Source: Tahibacter harae
GTDB taxonomy: Bacteria; Pseudomonadota; Gammaproteobacteria; Xanthomonadales; Rhodanobacteraceae
DNA: 64,000 nucleotides
Assembly (NCBI RefSeq): GCF_024437735.1
Contig: NZ_JANFQO010000023.1
Coordinates: 1-64,000, forward strand
Direction of reading: 5' to 3'
The notes under the pieces were generated by a model. That model searched no databases. It saw only the letters and a list, made by a program, of their open reading frames with translations, and was not told the origin of the DNA. Shown piece after piece: positions 36,597-44,396 of this stretch. The position numbers and the translations under genes were made by a program. Every line of letters begins with the position of its first letter. Position 1 is the first letter of the stretch.

Positions 36597-37540
36597 GCCT
36601 GGACAAGAATGCCAAGCTGGTCCTCACCGGCGCCGCCGGTCTGGTCGGGCAGAACCTGATCGTCGAACTCAAGGCGCAGGGCTATACCAACCTCGTCGCC
36701 ATCGACAAGCACGCGCACAACCTCGCCATTCTGCGCGAGCTGCATCCGGACGTGGAAGCCATACACGCCGACCTGGCCGAACCCGGCGCCTGGAGCGGCA
36801 GCTTCGCCGGCGCCGCCTGCGTGATCCAGCTGCATGCGCAGATCACCGGCAAGTTCCCGGCCGAATTCGTGCGCAACAACGAACAGGCCACGGTGCACGT
36901 GCTGGATGCGTGCAAGGCGCACGCCGTGCCCTATCTCGTACATATCAGTTCCTCGGTGGTGAATTCGGTCGCCAACGACGACTACACCAACACCAAGAAG
37001 GCGCAGGAAAAGCTGGTCGTGGAAAGCGGCCTGGCCCACTGCGTGCTGCGTCCCACGCTGATGTTCGGCTGGTTCGATCCCAAGCACCTTGGCTGGCTGT
37101 CGCGCTTCATGGCCAAGGTGCCGGTGTTCCCGATTCCCGGCCACGGCCGCTACATGCGCCAGCCGCTGTACGAGCGCGATTTCTGCCGCTGCATCGTCAA
37201 GTGCATCGAAACCCGGCCCGCCGGCGCGATCTACGACGTGTGCGGCGATACGCGCATCGACTATGTCGACATCATCCACACGATCAAGCGTGCGAAGCAA
37301 TTGCGCACGCCCATCGTCCATATCCCGTTCTGGCTGTTCAAGCTGCTGCTGAAGATCTACGCGCTGTTCAGCGACAAGCCGCCGTTCACTGCCTCCCAGC
37401 TGGATGCGCTGACCGCCGGCGACGAATTCAGCGGCGTGGACACCAGAGCCACCTTCGGCGTCGAACAGACGCCGTTCGCCGAAGCCGTGCGCGAAAGCTA
37501 CTGCGACCCGCGCTACAGCGGCATCGTGCTGGAACGCTGA
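36593..37540 (+). CDS. NAD-dependent epimerase/dehydratase (extended SDR)
   Basis: A 315-residue extended SDR starting with GTG at 36593, overlapping the previous stop. It has the loop LTGAAGLVGQN, catalytic region ISSSVVNSVANDD-Y-TNTK (Tyr-x3-Lys), and the substrate domain with VLRPTLMFGWFD. It resembles nucleotide-sugar epimerases and reductases. No substrate can be named. In the operon it could make or modify a sugar donor, or act on the lipid-linked sugar. The C-terminal half has hydrophobic stretches (IPFWLFKLLLKIYALF) that could lie on a membrane surface. Confidence 0.8.
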   Translation: MSLDKNAKLVLTGAAGLVGQNLIVELKAQGYTNLVAIDKHAHNLAILRELHPDVEAIHADLAEPGAWSGSFAGAACVIQLHAQITGKFPAEFVRNNEQATVHVLDACKAHAVPYLVHISSSVVNSVANDDYTNTKKAQEKLVVESGLAHCVLRPTLMFGWFDPKHLGWLSRFMAKVPVFPIPGHGRYMRQPLYERDFCRCIVKCIETRPAGAIYDVCGDTRIDYVDIIHTIKRAKQLRTPIVHIPFWLFKLLLKIYALFSDKPPFTASQLDALTAGDEFSGVDTRATFGVEQTPFAEAVRESYCDPRYSGIVLER

Positions 37541-37551
37541 AAGGAACTCAC

Positions 37552-38853
37552 ATGCAGCAAGCAGGAAAAAAGCGCTTCGCCATCGTCGGCGCCGGTCCCA
37601 TGGGGCTGATGGCGGCCATGGAGATCCTCAAGGCCGGCCATGAGGTCGATGTGTACGAGCGCGACGACCGCATCGGCGGCATGTCGGCCGCGTTCGATTT
37701 CGACGGCCTGCAGATCGAGCGCTACTACCACTTCGTGTGCAAGACCGACGATCCGCTGTTCGAGCTGATGGCGGAACTGGGCATCAGCGACACGCTGAAG
37801 TGGACCGACACGAAGATGGGCTTCTACTGCCAGGGCAAGCTGTACAAGTGGGGCACGCCCTGGGCGCTGCTGAGCTTCGACAAGCTGGGCTGGGTGGACA
37901 AGTTCCGCTACGCCCTGCACGTGATGCGCACCAAGAGCATCAAGGACTGGCGCGCGCTGGATAAGGTCGGCGTGACCGACTGGCTCAAGCGCAACCTCGG
38001 CGAGCGCGCCTACGACGTGCTGTGGGAGCGCTTGTTCCACCTGAAGTTCTACGAGTACAAGGACAAGCTTTCCGCCGCCTGGCTGGGCACGCGCATCAAG
38101 CGCGTGGCGCTGTCGCGCAAGAACCTGCTGCAGGAATCGCTGGGCTATATCGAAGGCGGCTCGGAAACCCTGCTGCAGAAGATGCAGGAATTCATCCTCG
38201 CCCGCGGCGGCCGCATCCACCTGAGCGCCGGCATAGACCGCGTCAACGCGCCCGCCGGCAAGGTCGAAAGCATCACCGTCAAGGGCGAGACCATCCCGGT
38301 CGACGGCGTGGTCAGCACCGCGCCCATCCAGTACGTGCCGCGTCTGGCGCCGGACCTGCCGGCCGATTTCCGCGCCCGCATCCAGGCACTGGAGAACATC
38401 CCGGTGGTCTGCGTCATCCTCAAGCTGAAGCAGCCGCTCAGCGAGAATTTCTGGATGAACATTTGCGACGCCGGCATCGACATCCCCGGCGTCATCGAAT
38501 ACTCCAACCTCAATCCCGGCGCCGGGCCGGCCATCGTCTACGCGCCGTTCTACATGCCCAAGACGCACCCCAAGTTCGGCCGCGACAATGCCGAGTTCAT
38601 CGAAGAAGTGCTGGGCTATCTGCCCAGGCTCAATCCGGCTTTCCGCCGCGACTGGGTGCTGGCCAGCCACTGCCATCGCTACGAATTTGCCCAGGCGGTC
38701 TGCCCGCCGGGCTATTTCGACCTGCTGCCGCCCATGCAGACGCCGATCGCCGGCCTGTGTATGGCCGACACGGCGTATTACTACCCGGAAGACCGTTCCA
38801 TCTGCGAAAGCGTCAAGGTTGCCAGGGCCCTTGCGCGGACCGCCCTATCATGA
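37552..38853 (+). CDS. FAD-dependent oxidoreductase, UDP-galactopyranose-mutase/amine-oxidase-like
   Basis: A 433-residue flavoprotein from ATG 37552 with AAGGA ribosome site. The dinucleotide-binding start is AIVGAGPMGLMAAMEILKAGH with VYERDDRIGGMSAAFDFDGL. Later YIEGGSETLLQKMQEFI and the terminal FAD motif GLCMADTAYYYPEDRSICES are seen. The family includes UDP-galactopyranose-mutase-like and phytoene-desaturase-like enzymes often found in sugar loci. The key mutase residues cannot be checked by eye. Mycobacteria keep the mutase gene glf near ubiA, so a role in making a furanose donor is an attractive but unproven idea. Confidence 0.78.
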   Translation: MQQAGKKRFAIVGAGPMGLMAAMEILKAGHEVDVYERDDRIGGMSAAFDFDGLQIERYYHFVCKTDDPLFELMAELGISDTLKWTDTKMGFYCQGKLYKWGTPWALLSFDKLGWVDKFRYALHVMRTKSIKDWRALDKVGVTDWLKRNLGERAYDVLWERLFHLKFYEYKDKLSAAWLGTRIKRVALSRKNLLQESLGYIEGGSETLLQKMQEFILARGGRIHLSAGIDRVNAPAGKVESITVKGETIPVDGVVSTAPIQYVPRLAPDLPADFRARIQALENIPVVCVILKLKQPLSENFWMNICDAGIDIPGVIEYSNLNPGAGPAIVYAPFYMPKTHPKFGRDNAEFIEEVLGYLPRLNPAFRRDWVLASHCHRYEFAQAVCPPGYFDLLPPMQTPIAGLCMADTAYYYPEDRSICESVKVARALARTALS

Positions 38854-38863
38854 AGGTGCCGCC

Positions 38864-39535
38864 ATGTCCGAATCCAAAGTCGAACTGGATAAACTCTACA
38901 GCCAGCGATTTCCCGAGAAAGAACGCGCGCAGAAGCACGCTATCTGGAAAGTACTGTGCGGCGAATTCTTCAGCCGCCATGTCAAACCCACCGACACGGT
39001 AGTGGACATCGGCGCCGGGTACTGCGAGTTCATCAACAACATCCCGGCCGGCCGCAAGATCGCGGTGGACCTCAATCCGGACGTGCACCGCTTCGCCGCA
39101 CCCGACGTGCGCGTGATCAACGAATCCTGCACCGCGATCCGCGAACTCGCCGGCGACAGCGTCGACGTGGTGTTCATGAGCAACTTCCTCGAACACCTGC
39201 CGAACAAGGAACTGGTGCTGGATACCTTCCGTGAATGCCGGCGCATCCTGCGTCCCGGCGGCCGCGTGCTGGTGCTGCAGCCCAACATCCGCTATCTGCC
39301 CGGCGAATACTGGGACTATTTCGACCACCACACGCCGCTGACCGAGCGCAGCCTGGTCGAGGGCCTGCAACTGGCCGGGCTGGAACCGACCACCGTCATC
39401 GCGCGCTTCCTGCCCTATACCACCAAGAGCCGGCTGCCGCAGGCACCGTGGCTGGTGCAGCTGTACCTCAAGCTGCCGCTGGCCTGGCACATCCTGGGCA
39501 AGCAGGCATTCGTCGTGGCGCAGAAGAACTCCTGA
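38864..39535 (+). CDS. Class I SAM-dependent methyltransferase
   Basis: A 223-residue methyltransferase from ATG 38864, 10 bases after the previous stop. Motif I is VVDIGAGYCEFINNIP, with an acidic residue in AVDLNPDV. Motif II is VDVVFMSNFLEHLPNKE, and ECRRILRPGGRVLVLQPN is the usual motif III region. The target is unknown. In this operon a methylated sugar, or a methylated lipid-linked intermediate, is plausible. It has no membrane segment. Confidence 0.85.
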   Translation: MSESKVELDKLYSQRFPEKERAQKHAIWKVLCGEFFSRHVKPTDTVVDIGAGYCEFINNIPAGRKIAVDLNPDVHRFAAPDVRVINESCTAIRELAGDSVDVVFMSNFLEHLPNKELVLDTFRECRRILRPGGRVLVLQPNIRYLPGEYWDYFDHHTPLTERSLVEGLQLAGLEPTTVIARFLPYTTKSRLPQAPWLVQLYLKLPLAWHILGKQAFVVAQKNS

Positions 39536-39551
39536 CGGCCCGCACACCTCC

Positions 39552-39974
39552 ATGTCCGCAACGAGAGCGCAAGGCATGATTTCCGCCCAGATGCTGCGAT
39601 TCGTACTGGCCAGCGGCGTCGCCGCCCTGGTCAATTTTGGTTCGCGCATCCTGCTCAGCCATTTCCTGCCTTATCCGCTGGCGATTGCGCTGGCCTTCTG
39701 CGCCGGGCTGTGCACCGCGTTCACGCTGAACCGGCTGTTCGTGTTCGCGCAGCCGACGATTCCGCTGCGCGAGCAGATGCTCTGGTTCGTCGTCGTCAAC
39801 ATCTTCGCCCTGGCGCAGACCATGGCGGTCAGCCTGCTGCTGGAATACTGGCTGTTTCCCGCCATCGGCATGGAATGGCACAGTAAGGAAGTCGCCCACG
39901 CCGCAGGCATCGCCGTGCCGGTCATCAGCAGCTATTTCGGACACAAACGCTTTTCCTTCAGGTCGACCCCATGA
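39552..39974 (+). CDS. GtrA-family small membrane protein (possible lipid-sugar flippase)
   Basis: A 140-residue protein with four helices, the GtrA plan: FVLASGVAALVNFGSRILL in the first helix and a final FGHKRFSFR, the conserved basic end of the family. GtrA proteins are thought to carry polyprenyl-phosphate sugars across the inner membrane. In mycobacteria a GtrA-type protein (Rv3789) is encoded beside dprE1 and dprE2, the same association as here. The start at 39552 may instead be the ATG at 39576. The stop overlaps the next gene's ATG by 4 bases. Confidence 0.88.
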   Translation: MSATRAQGMISAQMLRFVLASGVAALVNFGSRILLSHFLPYPLAIALAFCAGLCTAFTLNRLFVFAQPTIPLREQMLWFVVVNIFALAQTMAVSLLLEYWLFPAIGMEWHSKEVAHAAGIAVPVISSYFGHKRFSFRSTP

Positions 39975-42373
39975 ATAGCTCTCAATGGACTTCGCCGCCG
40001 CCGCGCGCGCAGGCGGAAAGCCGCTGGTTCGGCTGGCTGGTAGGCGTGCTCGTATTCGCCGGCACGCTGCGGCTGGGCATAGGCACGGCCACCGGCGACG
40101 TGGACCTGTCCTGGTCGGCGGTGATCGCCTGGGCCCATGTGAACGGCGCCCAGTGGGGCAAGGACATCATCTTCACCTACGGTCCGCTGGGCTGGCTGAA
40201 TCCCTACGCGACCTACAACCAGACGCTGTTTGCCACGTTCTTCCTCTGCCAGGTCCTGCTCAGCCTGGGCGTGGCCAGCACCTACGGCATGGCGGCCAAT
40301 CTCGTCCGCCCCGCCTACCGCCTGCCGTTGCTGCTGACCCTGGCGGTGCTGTGGCCGTGGCTGCACTCGGACATCCTGTTTTTCGGCACCCTGGCCGCGG
40401 GCATGGCCGCGCTGGAACGCTGCAGCCGCAGCCCCGGCCGCTGGGGCGGCCTGCTCGGGCTGGGCATCCTGAGCCTGCTGATCGCCGCGCTGGGCCTGCT
40501 CAAGTTCAGTTTCTTCATCATCGCGGCCGGGCTCTGGCTGGCCGGAACCCTGCTGCTGTCCGGACGCCGGCTGGACAAGGCGTTGCTGTGGTTTGCCGCG
40601 TTTCCCGCCGCCACGCTGGCGCTGTGGGTCGCCGACGGCCAGGAGCTGGGCAATCTGGCGGTCTATTTCCGCACCGCGCTGGACACGGCCTCGGCCTACG
40701 CGCGCGGCATGGGCAACAGCGGCCGCACCCTGGATCTGCTGACCGGTGCCGCCGCCGCCGCGCTGGTCGCCGCCCTGCTGCTGGCCTGGGTCCGCAGCCA
40801 GCGCGGCGCCTACCTGCGCGCGCTGGTCGTGGCCGGCTACCTCGGCGCCACGCTCTTCCTGGTCTGGCGCGCCGCCTATACGCGCGCCGACATGGCGCAC
40901 GTGTGCTTCTTCCTGCCGCTGTGCGCCCAGGTGCTCGTAGTCCTGCTGGGCTTCGCCGGCGACGGCAGCGCCGCCGTGCGCCGCAGCGTGCTGGCGGCCC
41001 TGATGCTGCTCCTGATCGCCTGGGTGCCGCTGTCGTATCCCGCTGCCAATGTCGCGCTGTATGTCGACAAGGCGCACTACAGTGCGCAGATCCTGCGCCG
41101 GCTGGTGATCCCGTCGGAGCTGCTGGCGTACTACGAAGCCGACCGCGCCAGGATCCGCCAGGCGCTGGACCTGCCGCAGCTGCGCAGCCTGATTGGCCGC
41201 GAGCGTGTGGACCTGCTCACCCAGGCCCAGGGTGTAGTCCTCATCAACGAGTTCAATTTTGCGCCGCGCCCCATTTTCCAGAGCTATTCGGCGCTGTCGC
41301 CGGCCCTGCTGCGCATCAACGAGGCGCACTTCCTCGGCGCGCAGGCACCGCGCTTCGTGCTGCTGAAGCTGGAACCGGCCGACCTGCGCTATCCCACCAG
41401 CGAGGACGCGCCGGCGCTGTATGCGCTGCTGCGCAATTACCAGCCGGCCGCCATGGAGAAGGGCTATCTGCTGCTGCAGCGCCGCGACGGCGCCGACGCG
41501 GCGCCGATGCCCGCCGCCGCGGCCAGCACCATCGACGCCGCCGTCGGCGAATGGGTGGATGTGCCGGCGCACGCCTCGGCCCTGCTGATGCATGCCGACC
41601 TGGTGCAGAACGGCTACGGCAAGGTGTTCTCGTTCCTGCTGCGCGAACCGGCCACCCTGCTGGAGACACAGCTCAGCAACGGCGAGACCCGGCAATACCG
41701 GCTGCTGCGCGACACCGCGCGCACCGGGCTGCTGCTTTCGCCCTTCATCGAGAGCGAACGCAGCTATCTGGGCTGGTACTACGGCGACGAACTGCCGCAG
41801 GTGAAGCGCCTGCGCATCATTGCCCCGGTGCCGTGGCAGCAGTCGCTGCTGCAGCCGTCGTTCCGGCTGGGCTTCACGGCGGTGGAACTGCCGCGGGCCG
41901 AAGCCGGCCGGCTGCCGCAGGAACTGGTGCCGGAGCTGTGGCCGGGCTTCAACATTCCGCCCACCGCCCGCAGCGGCATGATCAGCGGCGTCATCGAGGA
42001 AGGCGCGCCGGCGCTGTTCATGCACGCCACCGCCTCGCTGGAATTCAAGCCGCCGGCCGGGCGCCACAAGCTGGAACTGAACTTCGGCCTGCGCAAGGGC
42101 ACGCTGGAAGCCAGCGAATGCGCCAAGAGCGATGGCATACGCCTGCAGGTCGATCTGGTCCAGGGCACGCAGGTCACGACCATCCTGCAGCGCGACGTCG
42201 ATCCGGCGGCCCGGCCGACCGACCGCGGCCTGCAGTCCGCCGCAGCGGAACTGCAGACCGCGCCGGGCGACACGCTGCGCGTCAGCGTGCTGCCCGGCCC
42301 GGCCGGCGACAACGCCGCCTGCGACTGGGGCTATGTGCGCGACCTGCATCTGACGGCGCTGCCGGCGCCGTGA
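39971..42373 (+). CDS. Large multi-pass membrane protein, GT-C glycosyltransferase candidate
   Basis: An 800-residue protein with about ten to eleven helices in the first 390 residues, then a soluble C-terminal region of about 400 residues that is probably periplasmic. The first outer loop carries DVDLSWSAVIAWAHVNG and GKDIIFTYGPLGWLNPY, with acidic residues where GT-C enzymes place their catalytic Asp. No named family is recognised. Its coupling to GtrA (4-base overlap) and position after a lipid-linked pentose pathway make it the best candidate for the enzyme that transfers the sugar. That function is inferred. Confidence 0.7.
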   Translation: MNSSQWTSPPPRAQAESRWFGWLVGVLVFAGTLRLGIGTATGDVDLSWSAVIAWAHVNGAQWGKDIIFTYGPLGWLNPYATYNQTLFATFFLCQVLLSLGVASTYGMAANLVRPAYRLPLLLTLAVLWPWLHSDILFFGTLAAGMAALERCSRSPGRWGGLLGLGILSLLIAALGLLKFSFFIIAAGLWLAGTLLLSGRRLDKALLWFAAFPAATLALWVADGQELGNLAVYFRTALDTASAYARGMGNSGRTLDLLTGAAAAALVAALLLAWVRSQRGAYLRALVVAGYLGATLFLVWRAAYTRADMAHVCFFLPLCAQVLVVLLGFAGDGSAAVRRSVLAALMLLLIAWVPLSYPAANVALYVDKAHYSAQILRRLVIPSELLAYYEADRARIRQALDLPQLRSLIGRERVDLLTQAQGVVLINEFNFAPRPIFQSYSALSPALLRINEAHFLGAQAPRFVLLKLEPADLRYPTSEDAPALYALLRNYQPAAMEKGYLLLQRRDGADAAPMPAAAASTIDAAVGEWVDVPAHASALLMHADLVQNGYGKVFSFLLREPATLLETQLSNGETRQYRLLRDTARTGLLLSPFIESERSYLGWYYGDELPQVKRLRIIAPVPWQQSLLQPSFRLGFTAVELPRAEAGRLPQELVPELWPGFNIPPTARSGMISGVIEEGAPALFMHATASLEFKPPAGRHKLELNFGLRKGTLEASECAKSDGIRLQVDLVQGTQVTTILQRDVDPAARPTDRGLQSAAAELQTAPGDTLRVSVLPGPAGDNAACDWGYVRDLHLTALPAP

Positions 42374-42425
42374 GCGCCGCGGCGGCCAGTCCCTGATCGC
42401 GACCAGCCCGCTCACAGGCAAGCGC

Positions 42426-44234
42426 ATGTCCGTCCCGACCCTTCCAGTGCCGGCACTGCGCCGCAGCGTGGCGCCGGCGCTCTTCTGGCTGTGGGCATTC
42501 GCCGCCCATGCGCTGACCATCCTGCTGTTTTCCCACCCGCTGCCCATCGCCGACCAGTGGGATACGGAAGGTATGCTGCTGTTCGTCCCCTGGGTCGAAG
42601 GCAATCTTCCGCTGGAGCTGCTGTTCGGGCCGCACAACGAACACCGCGTCTTCACCAAGCGCGTGTTCGACCTGCTGGTCTTCACGCTCAACGGCCAGCA
42701 GTGGGACAACCAGGTGCTGGCGCTGGCCAATACGGCCATCTACGCCACCACGCTGACCTTGCTGTTCGGCTTCGTGCGCAGCGCCACGCAAGGACTGGCG
42801 CGCCGGGTCCTGCCCGGCCTGCTGCTACTGCTGCCGCTGCTGCCATTCAATTACGAGAACACGCTGTGGGGCTTCCAGAGCCAGTTCTATTTCTGCTTCC
42901 TGTTCAGCGTCATCGCCCTGCTGCACCTGGCGCGGCGGCCGCAGCTGCCGGCGTGGGGGCTGGTCCTGCTCGGCTGCAGTCTGGCGGCGCTGTTCAGCCT
43001 GGCCTCGGGCGTGCTGCTGGCCGCCACGCTGGCGTTGCTGGTGTTGCTGGACCGGCGCGCCGCCGTGGCGCCGCTGCGCCGCTACGGCGTGATCGCGCTG
43101 TTGCTCGCCGTGCTGGCCGCGGGCCTGCTCCTGCTGCCGCATGTGCCCACCGATGCCGTCCTCAAGGCGCAGTCCCTGGGCGAGGCCCTTTCCGCGGTCA
43201 ACCGGCTCGCGTCCTGGCCGCTGCCGCTGCTGCCGCTGGCCTGGCTGCCCCTGCTGATCTGGCTGGGCCTGCAACTGAAACAGCGGCGCAGGCCGGAGAC
43301 GGCGGACGTGTTCTTTTTCGGGCTGGCCGTCTGGGTGCTGGCCCAGATCGCGGCCACCGCCTACGGCCGCGGCCATACGCTCACCAGCCTGCCCTCGCGC
43401 TATCTGGATTCCCTGAGCTTCGGCGTGCTGGCCAATGCCTATTTCGCCTGCCGCCTGGCCGGCGCGGCCGCGCCGTGGCCGCGGGCGCGGCGGCTGCCGG
43501 CCGCCGCCGCGGCCGGTGCCGCGGGCCTGGCCATTGCGGCGGGGCTGGGGCTGGAAACCGTCAAGAGTGTTTATCTGATAAATCAGTTCCACGACAGCTG
43601 GCAGGCGCGCGAATGGGTGACGGCCGCACTGGTCCGCGGCGAGGCCCAGGCCGGCGACAATCCCATGCTGCCGTATCCGCACATTGAAAACATGCCGCGC
43701 TTTTTCAGCCAGCCGAGCATGCGCCGCCTGCTCGGCATCCAGGACGGCCGCTACCAGCCGCTGTGCGCACGGCCGGACCTGGCGCGGCTTTCCCGCGCGG
43801 TGTGCGCGCTGCAGTCGCTGCTGCCGGCATCGCCGCTGCCGCAGTTTGAAGCGCAGCCGCCGGGCGTCGCCGGCAATTCCTCCGATTGCTCGCTGGATCT
43901 GCTTGCCGGCCTGGCCCAGGACGACAGCCTGGTGCGCGGCGCGCCCCTGCGTTTTGCCGGCTGGGTCGGGCCTACCGCACGATCCGCCTTGCCGCCGCTG
44001 GCCGATGCGGCGGTGGTGCTGGTCGGCAACGGCGCCGTGTACGCCGCGCCTTCCCGGCTGGTCCATCCGCGCCTGGATGTCGCCCGCCATTTCCGGCCTC
44101 GGCCGGGGTATTTCTGGACCGGCTTCAGCCTCATCGCAGGTACGCAGAACGTACAGCCCGGCGATTACGCCGTATGGCTGCGCGCCGGCCCCGGCACGCT
44201 GTGCCGCACCGGCAACCTGATCCGGGTTTCGTGA
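42426..44234 (+). CDS. Second multi-pass membrane protein, GT-C glycosyltransferase candidate
   Basis: A 602-residue protein with about ten helices in residues 15-380 and a soluble C-terminal region of about 220 residues. The first large loop has the striking polar string ADQWDTEGMLLFVPWVEG and then FGPHNEHRVFTKRVFD. Such acidic loop residues are what GT-C enzymes use, but the family is not recognisable by eye. It follows the other large membrane protein by 52 bases and looks like its functional partner rather than a close copy. Two cysteines in the C-terminal part may form a disulfide. Confidence 0.68.
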   Translation: MSVPTLPVPALRRSVAPALFWLWAFAAHALTILLFSHPLPIADQWDTEGMLLFVPWVEGNLPLELLFGPHNEHRVFTKRVFDLLVFTLNGQQWDNQVLALANTAIYATTLTLLFGFVRSATQGLARRVLPGLLLLLPLLPFNYENTLWGFQSQFYFCFLFSVIALLHLARRPQLPAWGLVLLGCSLAALFSLASGVLLAATLALLVLLDRRAAVAPLRRYGVIALLLAVLAAGLLLLPHVPTDAVLKAQSLGEALSAVNRLASWPLPLLPLAWLPLLIWLGLQLKQRRRPETADVFFFGLAVWVLAQIAATAYGRGHTLTSLPSRYLDSLSFGVLANAYFACRLAGAAAPWPRARRLPAAAAAGAAGLAIAAGLGLETVKSVYLINQFHDSWQAREWVTAALVRGEAQAGDNPMLPYPHIENMPRFFSQPSMRRLLGIQDGRYQPLCARPDLARLSRAVCALQSLLPASPLPQFEAQPPGVAGNSSDCSLDLLAGLAQDDSLVRGAPLRFAGWVGPTARSALPPLADAAVVLVGNGAVYAAPSRLVHPRLDVARHFRPRPGYFWTGFSLIAGTQNVQPGDYAVWLRAGPGTLCRTGNLIRVS

Positions 44235-44396
44235 ACTGGCGCCGCTTCCGGCGCATACCGGGCCGGCCCGCATCTTGCTTTCATCCATCTGCGGCCGGAT
44301 AGTGGCCGCGGCGGTGCAGCGGCGAATCCGCACGCCGCCGGACATACCGACCATCGCCGCACGCGGCGATCCGGTCCGCTCAGAAAGGTAGCCGCC

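Noticed and set aside
44265-44278. GGCCCGCATCTTGC, a second sigma-54-like spacing before the beta-helix gene
   Set aside because: The -24 element has two mismatches to TGGCAC, and such GC-rich strings occur by chance here; too weak to list as a promoter.
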